Positions 26,401-36,823 of a stretch of 64,000 nucleotides of DNA are shown here, in pieces. This DNA is from Clavelina lepadiformis (taxonomy: Eukaryota > Chordata > Ascidiacea > Aplousobranchia > Clavelinidae): contig NC_135241.1 of the NCBI RefSeq assembly GCF_947623445.1, positions 23,624,501 through 23,688,500 on the forward strand, read 5' to 3'. The notes under the pieces were generated by a model. The model was not told the origin of the DNA. It made no database searches and saw only the letters and a program-made list of their open reading frames with translations. Position numbers and translations under genes: made by a program. Each line of letters starts with the position of its first letter. Position 1 is the stretch's first letter.

Positions 26401-28285
26401 AATACGAGTCCTATTTTCGTGAATGTCAGCTGGAAGAAGGTAAATTGGGTTGTTACCGATATTTCTATCCTTAGCCTCCTAAATTTAGACTCATATTGAT
26501 TTATTTCGCCACTGTCAGTTCGGAGCAGTCTTTGTAGAAAGTGTCTTTAAGAACGTGAAAAAAGATATTTGCTTGGCTTTACCACCTTGATTTTATTTGG
26601 TCTACGTGCGTTACAACTCATTCATTTTTATAGTTTGCCCTTTGTTATTGCTCAGCGCTACTCGGGGAAAACCATTGTTTTATTGGGCTGATGACTCTTA
26701 GTAATTTATTTACGGAAATTTTGTTGAGTCAACGCATTTTCAGGCTAATCTCGTGCCCCTCTAGCTAATACTTTTTCCACCATCTGTATTATATGATGTC
26801 TATTAAACTTTTACTTTTCTGAATGTTTTCATTTTTAAATTCGATCTTCAATTATTGTTTTTTCTTGGAAACGAAATATTACGAGCACTGATTGCCGCTG
26901 ACTGTCTTCGATTGCTTGCATGACATGAAACCGTAAACATTAAGACAAAACGCAGTGTTTATGTCAATAAGAATATTAAGTTTCAACATATCATTTGGGC
27001 GTTTCACCTAAATTGAATTCTAAATAGTTTTATTGTGGTTGTTGGGGAAAGTCCCTCAAGCGCGACATTTTTTACTGATTCTTCGCATATTTCCAATTTA
27101 GTTTTTGTTTTCATTTTTTGTTTTCTTCTGCGGTCCACAAAGAATCTCGAAATTTTAATTCCGAAAGCCTTTTCAAAGCGCTCAACGTTGTACGAAAGAC
27201 AACTTTCTTACGTATTTGATATAATTGTCAGATTTAAAAGTTTAGGAAGTGACGTATGTTTTGCAATGGAATCTTGGGTGATTTCCCAATTGCTGAATTT
27301 CTTTAACTTTCTTCAGAAAATTGACGACGGAGAATACGATGGCGGGCATTCGATGACGTGTAAGAACATTTGGTCGGACAGCGCTCTAAGCGAAGACGAT
27401 ACAAACGTCAAATGTTCCTAGTGAGTCTTCCTCGGTTCCTTGCAGGCCATTTTCTGGGTCGTTTCCTTTAAAATTCTAAACAATTTACAAAATTTAGTTT
27501 TAAGATTTTTTTTTCATTTTGTGGTGTAATTTTTTGTTTTTTGCAACATCTGGAATTCTAAATTATCCGACTTCCATGTTTTAATTCGTTTTGTGATTTC
27601 CTGAATTTTCCTTTTATCGATACCGATCTTGGTCTTAGAATTAATATCGTTATATTTGCATGTATTGATGAGTTTACAAGTTGTATTAATAAACTATATT
27701 TTATATTATCATATTTTATATTCGAAATTTTTTTACAGTGATATCGAAGATGTTCCCTGTTTATCCCGGAGTCCAAGCGCGGAAGAACAAAAATCCAGAG
27801 CAATCCAGATCAAAATGAGGATGTTTATAGAGTGAGTTGCTTCTCACTCCTAGTTTTTATCGATCTGTGTCATTTGCCTTTTATGAGTTTAATTGAAGGA
27901 CAAGCCAGTAGCGCATGTTTTATACCGAGTACCTCATCCAGATGATTGCAATGGGATTACAGCAGGATAAGCTCCATTTCAAGATTTAAACTTGGAATTA
28001 ACTTGCAGGGACGTCCACGAATCGGACTTCGGAGCCTACGAAGTCACGCTCTCGACGCTGGGACGCGACTCGTCCTCAAGCGGGATGGTGACTTTGATGA
28101 AGAACGAAATCCCGCGTCTAAGCAACAACGCCGCCGTCTTCGCGTCGTGCTTGGGTGCTTTAGTCTTCTTGCTCGTCGCAGCCGCATCGATCCTCCTCCT
28201 CTATCGTCATCGAGCCAAGATCCAGCGCTTGAGCCGGAAGGCTACCAGGGAGCAGGAGCCGGTCACTGAAACGATGAGTATTTGA
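20488..28285 (+). CDS. IL-1-receptor-like membrane protein without TIR domain
   Basis: Ten exons: 20488-20587, 23315-23514, 23737-23865, 24113-24263, 24575-24681, 25307-25412, 26291-26439, 27317-27420, 27739-27831, 28009-28285; 471 residues. Residues 1-27 or so are a signal peptide (MFTVTLLSNVFLVAVVM). Three Ig-like domains follow. Domain 2 has Cys192, WFHDC (211-215) and DFGNSGVYTC (236-245), closely matching the WYKDC and GNYTC segments of IL-1R1. The domain 1-2 linker (NSNGKC...VENQTC) matches IL-1R1 NSSYC...VENEPNLC. Domain 3 has Cys294, Trp312 and SDFGAYEV. A membrane helix spans 421-445, and a basic 26-residue tail ends in MSI. No TIR domain follows before the poly(A) signal, so signalling through MyD88 is not expected; a decoy or co-receptor role like IL-1R2 is inferred. 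Domain junctions are mostly phase 1, as usual for Ig genes. Many N-glycosylation sequons are present. Family confidence is moderate to high, function low. Confidence 0.8.
21456..21478. repeat. (TA)n microsatellite
   Basis: GTGTATATATATATATATATG-type run in the first intron of the receptor gene, with no other feature nearby. Confidence 0.85.
21889..21920. repeat. (CTC)n microsatellite
   Basis: Imperfect CTC/TTC triplet run in intron 1 of the receptor gene. A minus-strand open frame reading glycine-rich residues through it is a by-product of the repeat. Confidence 0.85.
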
Positions 28286-28661
28286 TCCTACTCTCGATCC
28301 GTTTAATCCGGAAGAGCTATCGCGGACTCTTTGGGTGGAGTTGGAAAGATTGAAGTGCCCGGGATTGGAGCTTCGCGGGATCTGTATCACGGTGAAGGAT
28401 GCCGCTTGATGCCGCTGTTTTGTTCTTTTTTATCTTCGTTGACTCCCTCGTCAAAATATTTTGCTGAAAAGACTGCTTTGAAGACGAACACGAATATTTT
28501 TCTCAACTGCTTCAACCTACTTGTCCATAAGATTGTTTACTGTGTTGACGTCAGAATGCCTGAATGACGTAGAGTATTTTTAATGGTTGCCCATGTTAAC
28601 AAGCTATCTGCCATACTGTGCAATCTTAAAGTTTTATTTTGCCAAAACTTTATTTAACGAA

Positions 28662-28667
28662 AATAAA
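28662..28667 (+). terminator. poly(A) signal of receptor gene
   Basis: AATAAA lies 377 bases after the stop codon of the IL-1-receptor-like gene and is the first canonical hexamer downstream. There is no later open frame with TIR-like motifs before it. Confidence 0.6.
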
Positions 28668-30587
28668 TTTTTTGTCTAATTTGAGTATAAGCATAATATC
28701 TACCGATATGAAAGTATTTAAAAATACTTTGTATTCGTGGCTGTTATACGTACGCGTTGCTTTTGAAAACGATTCGTTCCCGACGCAAAAAAAATAATTT
28801 CGGCCATATTTTGTTTTCAGTCTAGCAATTTTGCCGCCATATTTTAAAGATATTTTGCAGGCTATGAACTGAATTCGGTTTTTATGAAATAGTTTCTCTT
28901 GCGATTATATTGTTACTATTGTTATTGTTATTAACGCATTGTTGTTGCAATGTATTTGTGTTGCATTTTAGCGCTATTTATTCTATATCTGCGTTCTCTA
29001 TACACAAGTATAAGATCCTCACTTGGCAGAAATAAATTTTAAATGTTTTTGAATATTTGCTATCGGAAATCCCCTCATCAAACCTGTTTGTCTGGTCCCA
29101 CCAACCGGTCGCAGATATTTCGAAATTCTTTAGTGTTGATGGAAAATATAGGCCTTGAATTATTTTTGTAAGCTGCAATCAGGTGCAGTTTCAATGAGCA
29201 GCTAGCAATGGTTATCTATGACGAATGTTAGTTCAAAAACGCCACAAAGACGAAGATGAAACTTTTCACTACTGGTAGATTTTAACTGTAAGTCTACACT
29301 TGAAGAAAAATTAAGTGAAAATAGCGTTGTGAAGGCTTTTTGCGTTTCGAAATTACGTATTTAAACGAACGACGCCTAATCAGCATCAACGATAGATACG
29401 ATCTAAGTTTTATCTGGCCGGCCAGAATTCCTCCCTAATGGTCATGAAGCAAAATGTTGCAGCTTTGCTGGCACCAAGCGGCGAGTTTTACAAAATTCGA
29501 GAACGCTGCATCACAGCTAGGAATCACATTGCTGCAAGCAAGGCCGCCATTGATTGGGAAGTTCCATTGACCGAGAAGTTTCAGTGGACATTTATTAAAT
29601 GCTGAAATTTCTCAGTTAACAATACGCTTTGCCTTGAAAATCACAAAAATTACTGTTAGCCTAATTGAACGGCGCATTCGACATCAGTAACTCCTTATAA
29701 GGCGAAACATTTTTGTTTTTTGCGAGATCTTACTCAACGTGAATTTTTGCGGCGATGTACCGCAATAGGTTACTGTAGGAATTTGCGAGACCAGCATTCC
29801 ACGCAAATTAGTGATAATCGTGTTGGAAATTTTCCTTTTTCGAGCAATCCTTTCCGCGATGGGTTTCTACGAAAACCTAAGACTCCAACAGCACGAATCC
29901 GATAAGGCAAGAAATTAAAACATATAATCCCCAAGTATGGTTGCTGGAACGTGCGGGCATTTCTGCGCCCAGGGCGAAGGAAAATTCACTGTTTAATGTT
30001 TACATCTTACCGGTGAAAAATTGATAAAACGGATGACCAAAGAGTAAAAGCCGAGACTACATGGAGACTAACGCAAGTATCTCTCACTCACTTTTCCACA
30101 ATTTGAAAACGTAGTTGGAAGTGTCATAAGTTAATTACAGGTAGCCGGTGCCGACGCAAAATGACGGAAATGGCTCTCGACAGAGCACTTCGATTTTTGT
30201 TTGAAATTCTCTGTGTGTGGCTCTCTTGTTATTGCACGTCTATTTTCCAGCTTTCCACAACCTACGTATGTCTCCATGTGCCAGTGATTTGACGAGCCAC
30301 AGTCCTTACATCAAGTTTGAGTAAACTGATTATTCATTAACAATATTCACTTATCTTAGGTTGCTAAAATACACAATTGATCGCGACTAAATGAAATACA
30401 CAGGAAACCTTCTTGTGAACCACGAACACTTGAAGCAAACTTGTACAATGACACAACCACGCTTCAACATTGTAATAAGCTCCTATAAACTGTACGTTAT
30501 CTACGTTGAGGACACGTAAATCTAACCCCGACCTATCAACGACAATGCTGCAGAAACCTCAAATTTTACGATACTGGGAACTGATCA
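28668..30587. other. convergent intergenic spacer
   Basis: Lies between the 3' end of the plus-strand receptor gene and the 3' end of minus-strand DDX24. I see no gene, tRNA or recognisable repeat in it. Confidence 0.6.
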
Positions 30588-30593
30588 TTTATT
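30588..30593 (-). terminator. candidate poly(A) signal of DDX24
   Basis: TTTATT on the plus strand is AATAAA on the minus strand, about 200 bases after the DDX24 stop codon. Confidence 0.45.
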
Positions 30594-30789
30594 TATTTTC
30601 TGTTTTGTAATTATCGAGGTGAGAAGTGAGAACGAAAACTGGTCCAAGTTACGGAGGTTTAATGTATCAACACAAGGCATAGAAGTATCATGTTGGCTAT
30701 TTTAATCAGCTTGCCCACGAGATGGCGTAACTCATAATTAACGATTTTAAATGTCCGGCATTGGAGATGGCTGTTTTAGGTTTCTGGAA

Positions 30790-33700
30790 TCATCTTTTTG
30801 ACTTTTTTGGCCGATCCGCACCAAGGGAAGGCAGGAAAAGTTCACCCCGCTGGGTAATGAATTTGCCTGAAAATGAGGTATTATGAATTTTATGTACGTA
30901 TTACTAGATGTACTAAACCTGGTTAAAATATTAACCCAGATATACCAATTACAATTCCAAGTATGAAAAATTTAAGCTTTCAAAAAACAAACCAGAAAAT
31001 CCTTTGGGAAAAATTGGCTTTTTTTGTAAAGCAGCCAATTGCTGTCTTTTCGAGTTGATCTGGTCTGATATGTCTTGGGCATCGGTTGTGTCAATGATGA
31101 CGTCCTCGTCCAGCGCCAGGTCCATAGCCTCGGCATTTTTTGTAAACCAGTCATTATGTAAACGTACCTTGGATGAAAATATAATGAAGCGTGAATTTCC
31201 ACAAGACCGCGCTGTTCCTATGTTGTTGCTACGTTACTATTCGTTGGTTGGGCTTCATTTCGTTTCGTTATGAAGTTTTTTTGAATTTATTACAATAAAA
31301 AAAAATTTGGAAATTTGTCATAGACATGAGATTGTTGTTAAATTTAAATGTGAGAGTTTTTTATTTATTCCGCGTAAATCCCGGCTAATACTGTCGCATA
31401 CACACAACTGTGTCGTCAATGCATCTCCCGCATAGCTACGAATAATAGTAACTTACATTTCTGCGGTGGTAAAAATATGTAAATGACGCAAAAGTTTGGC
31501 AGCGGCGCTGACTTAACATTTTATAGCGGGATTGCGATAATCTCTGGCCCCTGGGGCTTGGCAGCTTTTCCCGCTCCTTGATTATTATTGTTGTGAACAC
31601 ATCTTTCAAGTGTACAATAACGGTTAACAAGGTACTTTTCGCTTCGTACTGTTGATGGCAGAAATTATATGAATCGGTGTTCATTGTTCAGTCACAAGCA
31701 GGAGGTAAAAAAATAAAATTGTTCACCTTTTTTTGTTTGTGCGCCATTTTGTCGATCTCTCTGGCAACATTGACTCTCTTTTTCACGGCTGCCATGTAGC
31801 TTTCATTAATCATATATAAGGGAAGGCCGTCTTCTTTATTCAAGGATCGGCAGATACGTTTGTAGAAGTTCATCTCACTTGGGCTGACAAACATAATGCT
31901 TAGTCCGTCTTTGCCTGCAGTGACGTAATGAGCAAGAAATTTAGGGATAACGGAAATGTGAATAAATATCAAAACCACGCCGTTCGGATCGTAACCACCG
32001 CATCGCCTCCACCACTGATCCCATCCATGGACATAATTTATAATTTAAGTGTCTTAGTTATGAGCATTATCTTGTTGCCCTGATTGTGATTAAAGAAAAA
32101 GTTTTCTCAATCAAGTGCGTGTGTAAATTTCCAAGGGGTGCCGTTGCACGTGGTTGCAATTCCAAAGAAACTATTTGGAACTACATTTGTTTGTTTCTTG
32201 TCAAAGTTACAGAAAGCCGAACCTGATCTTGCAGATCTGCCACTTCTATGGATGTAGGTTTCCATGGTTCGTGGAGCTTGGTAGTGAACGACATGTTTCA
32301 CATCGGGTATGTCAAGGCCTGAAATTGTGGTCGGTTATAAGCTATCAGCTATCAACTACAGTAGTTATCAACTAACGACAAAATCACTTCCTCAGAAATA
32401 ATCCTAGCAAGCGATATACCAGTAACTGCAATGTAGCTGCGATGTGCCTGTTTGACACCATCTTATTAAAAGCCCAAGGCCTTAACAACGCACGTGAGTT
32501 GTGAGAACACCAAAGAATTATTTTAATCTCAACAGAATTCGGTCATAATTGCATTCATACCTCTTGCAGCAACGTCACTGGCTATCATCACAGCGTGAGG
32601 ATCAGTTTGAAATCTTTCGAGATGTTTTAATCGCTGTCGTTGTTGCATTTTTGCATGAATATGTAGCGGACTGCAACCAAGCACTTCCAGAACACCAGTT
32701 AAGCGAAAAATGCAGTCGATGCTGTTTGTAAATACCTGTGATGGAGCGTGATACTGCAATAATCTCTTCTAGAATACTTTGTCTTGTGTTTACTTGAATA
32801 TGAAATATCTAAACTAACCAGTGTTCTCCCGAGGTGTGATTTCAGAAAATAGAAAAGATAGTGATCCTTTTCTGATATTTCACAAAATATTTTTGCTTCT
32901 GAAAGGTTTTCGGCAGTGACTTTTTTCTAAAAAAAAAGTTGAATATTCAAAGCAAAGGAGATGTGCAGCAGTAAGTTAAAATTTTAGCTGAATCAATATC
33001 CAATTGATCAGGAAAAATGGAAAGAACCTGCTCTACGTACCGTTGTTAAATCGACAACATAGGGCTTTTTCCGTATTCCAATTTTCTTCATCAACTTATT
33101 GAGTTTTGTAGATTTTGTCTCTTGATTATTATTATTCCCTTTAAACACTGTTCGAGATGGACCAAGATGAACGGTGGTTAGCGTCGCCGAGAAAACAAAG
33201 GTCTGACGTTTCTGCCAACAGAAAAGCACAACCAAGGTATCAAACTACTTGTTTTCAGAGTTTTCTCTATGCTAATGTCGGCGTACTGGTATACAGAAAA
33301 CAAATGTATTTGAAGATGGCAGCTATGTAAGCTTATGACAAATAAAAATACCTTATTAGCTTCTTTGGCATTGATGATGTCGAATAACTTATTTAAATCT
33401 TCAAAGTGGCCCTTTTCAAGCATTCGATCGGCTTCATCAATAACCAGATAGCTAAGTCTGTGCAAAGATGACAGGTAGGGATGACCTGGTGAGGAGAAAA
33501 ATTGTCTCTGTCCGTGATAGGGAAATATTAGATCATCAAAAACGAAAGCACTAAACCTCACCTGTCTCCAGTAATTCCCATAATCTTCCCGGTGTTGCAA
33601 TAACTATATCGGGTTTCGTTTTCAGCTGTCGTACTTGCTTTTGAGGAGCCATGCCACCCACGATTGTAATAGCGCGCAAGCCGGTGTATTTTGCGACATT

Positions 33701-34983
33701 CTTGATATGTTTTGATACCTGGTAGCATGACACAGTGATAAGACAACATAAGCATATTATGCAGTTGCACATAAAGTACTCATGGTGTATCAAAAGTGAG
33801 CAAGTTAAAAATTGAGCCCACTGTATGGCTATGCATAGGTAGTCTGCGTTCTAATGATCACGTAAAAAACCTGAATTGCCAACTCCCTTGTTGGTGCCAG
33901 AATTAAAGCCGGGAGCGTTTTCACGTTAGATTTTGTGTCAGTTATCGACTCGTCAACACCAAGGAAAATATCCTCCTCATCATAATCACTGTCACACTCC
34001 TTATGGACAGCCTCTTCCATCTATACAAATGCAACGCTAATCATGCAAGCTAATGCTAAACCAGCTGCTATTATATGAGGGTGGGCTGAAAAGTTCGTAG
34101 CCTGACTAAGAAAACGTTATGGCACAGAAATGAATGTGTTTAATGTACGGTACAACACCTGTGCTTGATTGGAATTGCTTTCTCTGTCAGCCAAGATGTT
34201 ATGAATTAATGGTATTCCGAAAGCTAGTGTTTTTCCACTGCCTGTTTCTGCAGCACCCAGTACGTCTCGCTTGTCACGGATTGCAACTGGTAAAACCTTG
34301 ATAAAATGAATTGTGTGGTCATTATTTCATAAGCGCACAGGGAAAATGTGTAAGTGTAGTTTGTACGATTTCATCACCTGTCTTTGTATCTCCATCGGTT
34401 CAAGAAAATCAAGTTCTGACAAAGCTTTCAAAACAACTTCGGGTACAAATAAATTATCCCAGTGTGACATATCTTTCTTTGTGTCTTCAACTTTTGATAC
34501 CTTCTTTGGTGTTTCATTTGCGTTCTCAGTTTTCAGCTCGCGCTTTCTGGTTTTAATCTTGGCTGGTTTACTATTTATTGCATCATCAGCATCATTTGAT
34601 GAAGATTTGTCATCGGGAGAATCAGTAACAGGTTGTAAGCTTTCTTCATCGTTGTTGTTACTTGCCAGCAAAACTTGTCGAAGTTTCGCCTTTTGCTTTT
34701 GTTGTCTCTTCTTTTTCAACGAAGCTTTCTTCGTCTTCTTAATGGAAGGGGCAACTGGAGGGCTTTGTCCTGCAGATACCTACCAAGACTCATTAGTTAA
34801 TGGAGGATTAATAAATGTCCGCACGCATACAGGTAGAACAGTTTGTATCACCAGATCATACGAGTCCAGTTCTTCAAATTCTACGAGGTCATTGAAGTAG
34901 GGAACATTGGGACCAACGGCAAGAGGGATCGCTTTCCAGGAGGATCGTTCATTTATGCTTTTAACAGAATCTGATAAATTCAT
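30790..34983 (-). CDS. DDX24: DEAD-box RNA helicase DDX24
   Basis: Thirteen exons in transcript order: 34983-34852, 34779-34378, 34296-34159, 34020-33871, 33718-33562, 33485-33352, 33211-33041, 32926-32819, 32735-32561, 32318-32223, 31914-31727, 31167-30993, 30866-30790; 700 residues (human about 859). DDX24 is a nucleolar helicase of large-subunit ribosome assembly (yeast Mak5). Visible motifs: I AETGSGKT (194-201), Ia PTREL (267-271), Ib TPGRL (316-320), II DEAD (343-346), III SAT (379-381), V SDVAARGLD, VI HRSGR (546-550). DDX24-specific blocks include [17 protein letters not shown] and KIGIRKKP. The N-terminal [10 protein letters not shown] and the C-terminal KPIFPKG...TQRGE also match the family. 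The acidic insert between motifs I and Ia is shorter than in mammals. The first intron is only 72 bases. Weak donors (GTTCGG after exon 10, GTTTGT after exon 12) are supported by phase and homology. Last gene of a three-gene same-strand group. Confidence 0.95.
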
Positions 34984-34997
34984 GTCTCACAAATCAT
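34980..34997 (-). promoter_or_regulatory. upstream micro-ORF overlapping the DDX24 start
   Basis: On the minus strand a five-codon open frame, MICET, ends in a TGA that shares the bases ATGA with the DDX24 start codon. A reinitiation-type overlap like this could tune DDX24 translation. It is present in the mRNA only if the leader reaches 34997; the nearest acceptor-like AG (35009-35010) would keep it. Confidence 0.5.
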
Positions 34998-35008
34998 AGA
35001 AATTACTT

Positions 35009-35025
35009 CTGAGAACAAAAAGTAA
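35009..35025 (-). promoter_or_regulatory. acceptor-like site 25 nt upstream of DDX24 ATG
   Basis: Minus-strand CTTTTTGTTCTCAG is a textbook 3' splice site with no convincing donor in the 193-base gap to the ZNHIT2 stop codon. In tunicates such orphan acceptors commonly receive a spliced leader. Trans-splicing here is inferred, not seen. Confidence 0.45.
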
Positions 35026-35176
35026 CAAGTTAGTAAAAATAAATAAGCATTTATAGATATCGCCTATTTGTATTCAACGCAGCAGCAAAATCGAGCGATG
35101 TCGTGTTCCAGGCATTTCACAGAAACACAGTTAAAATATTATGGCAATGCAATGACTAACATTGAACAACAAGCCG

Positions 35177-36391
35177 TTAATTAAGTTCAACTATTAAAGG
35201 CTTTGATGATTTCTCCGTGGGTTTCACCCTAACGCCTTCCTTTTCTATTTCTTTTTGTATTTGTTCGTGAGTCTCGTCCGAACATTTTCTCTTTTTATAA
35301 ATTTCTGAAATTTCCACAGATAATAATGCCAAGTGCTCTTTGTAAGTTGAAGTCCAAGCCAACAGGAATTCAAGCTTCTTGACGGCGGAAAATATAGACT
35401 TTCGCTTATTCTTTATGTTGGGTTCCGCCTTTGATGGAATTGCCTTCAAATTTTTGTGATATTCAGTAAATACCGTATGAAGTTCTGAAAGTGCACAACA
35501 CACATACCTATCTACTGAATCGGGGTTAGGACCTACTAGTAAATGAGAGACATCTTGCAAACAGGCAGTGACAAAGTCATTGTCAACGTATAATTCTTGA
35601 GCTGTAGCAACATCAACACAACGCTGCATACAAGAGCAAGCCGATTCTTCAGCACAAGAAAATGTTTTGTTTTCTTTCAAAACGTCGGACGATCGCAAGC
35701 AAGATTCACAAAAATCTTCAACCAAGTCTGAGGCTCCAGAACCATTATAAAGGCGTTGAAAGAAGACATACGCAAAGAGCACGTTGACAAGGTTGAAGGG
35801 AAGTAGTGGTGAGAGTGTTTTTCCTGAAATTAGTGAAGATCTTAAAGCGGAAATGTTGGAAAGGATTCTGGGTAACTCTGGTACATCTTTTTCCTCTGCA
35901 CCCATTTCAGCAATTAACCCAGATGAATGCTGCATCCACCAAGGCTCCCAGGGTCTGTGCACGAAACTCTCTCTGATCATACCAAACTCCGGATTCGATG
36001 ATGCAAACTTTTTAAAATCTTCCTGTTCTTCGAGTGTGAGTCTGTTCCATAATTCATCCAATTCTTCTTCCTTCATATTTTCAAGATCAAGTCCTTCCAA
36101 TCTCTCCTCAAGGGACCTAAATTCATCATCACTTTCATCCTGGCTGTATTCTTCAAAAGGGATTTGTTCTTCTACTTTTTTCATCATCGCTATCACCTGT
36201 TGCTTTTCCTCGTCCGACACTTGTCGCGCTTTGAGTTCATGAACGAAGCAATCCCTGTAGAACAGTTCCGAGCATGACGCATGCTTTTCATGCTTGTAAC
36301 AATCAACACTGCAGTATTGAATATTGCATCGAGGGCAAGTGTAGCGATGCTTTTGCTTTTTACAAACAAAACACAAAGATAACATATCCAT
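35177..36391 (-). CDS. ZNHIT2: HIT zinc-finger protein ZNHIT2
   Basis: Intronless, 404 residues, near human length (403). An N-terminal zf-HIT finger uses Cys7, Cys10, Cys19, Cys22, Cys27, Cys31, His37 and Cys40, with the family sequence YTCPRCN.QYCS and then SELFYRDCF. Acidic, low-complexity segments follow, then the conserved HRPWEPWW patch and a helical C-terminal half. ZNHIT2 acts with the R2TP/prefoldin-like chaperone and links it to U5 snRNP assembly (ECD, RUVBL1/2). Start chosen at the first in-frame ATG after a pyrimidine-rich AG 12 bases upstream; the next ATG two codons on is a possible alternative. Lies 193 bases upstream of DDX24 and 432 bases after EXOSC9 on the same strand. Confidence 0.92.
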   Translation of the reverse strand: MDMLSLCFVCKKQKHRYTCPRCNIQYCSVDCYKHEKHASCSELFYRDCFVHELKARQVSDEEKQQVIAMMKKVEEQIPFEEYSQDESDDEFRSLEERLEGLDLENMKEEELDELWNRLTLEEQEDFKKFASSNPEFGMIRESFVHRPWEPWWMQHSSGLIAEMGAEEKDVPELPRILSNISALRSSLISGKTLSPLLPFNLVNVLFAYVFFQRLYNGSGASDLVEDFCESCLRSSDVLKENKTFSCAEESACSCMQRCVDVATAQELYVDNDFVTACLQDVSHLLVGPNPDSVDRYVCCALSELHTVFTEYHKNLKAIPSKAEPNIKNKRKSIFSAVKKLEFLLAWTSTYKEHLALLSVEISEIYKKRKCSDETHEQIQKEIEKEGVRVKPTEKSSKPLIVELN

Positions 36392-36402
36392 GGCAGCAAC
36401 TT

Positions 36403-36416
36403 CTGAAAATACAAAT
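36403..36416 (-). promoter_or_regulatory. acceptor-like site upstream of ZNHIT2 ATG
   Basis: Minus-strand TTTGTATTTTCAG precedes the leader AAGTTGCTGCC and the ATG. As at DDX24, this looks like a 3' splice site directly before an intronless gene, and could accept a spliced leader or a distant leader exon. Confidence 0.45.
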
Positions 36417-36823
36417 AAAGTTGTTTAAACTATGCAGTGTATCTGACAGTTGGAAGTTTTTTCATGTAAATTGTGTCTTCAGGAGAAATGCAATGGCCAA
36501 ACAACAAGTACTAAATATCACGAGTACTACACATAAGTTTAACAGAACTAATTAGTGGTTTCCTTAAATAACCATACTGGTAACAGTGGTGATTTTACCA
36601 TTAGAAATATTAGCAAACTGGCGCCGATGGCAAACCAAAATGCATCATTTCAATAAATCAGAAAGTGCTTGAAAATGCAGCAAATTGGATTTGAAACCAT
36701 CCAAGATATATAATAAAGTCATCACTTTATCAAGTGAGTCCAATGACTTTTACTGTAAGCGTGACATGGACCTATGGCTAAGAATTTTCCCATGAACACT
36801 TTGGAATTAAGTGTTATATTGAA

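Noticed and set aside
28009-28020. Upstream acceptor giving LELTCRDVHESDFG for the last receptor exon
   Set aside because: No upstream AG has the phase needed after exon 9; the acceptor at 28008 joins in frame and gives IEDVHESDFGAY.
28286-28661. TIR-domain exon after the receptor membrane helix
   Set aside because: All three frames up to the poly(A) signal lack TIR box motifs, and no acceptor leads into a TIR-like frame.
34313-34900. 195-residue plus-strand open frame
   Set aside because: Antisense to DDX24 exons 1-2; Phe/Ser-rich composition mirrors the Lys/Glu-rich coding strand.
35784-36242. 152-residue plus-strand open frame
   Set aside because: Antisense shadow of ZNHIT2; its serine-rich composition comes from the acidic codons of the real gene.
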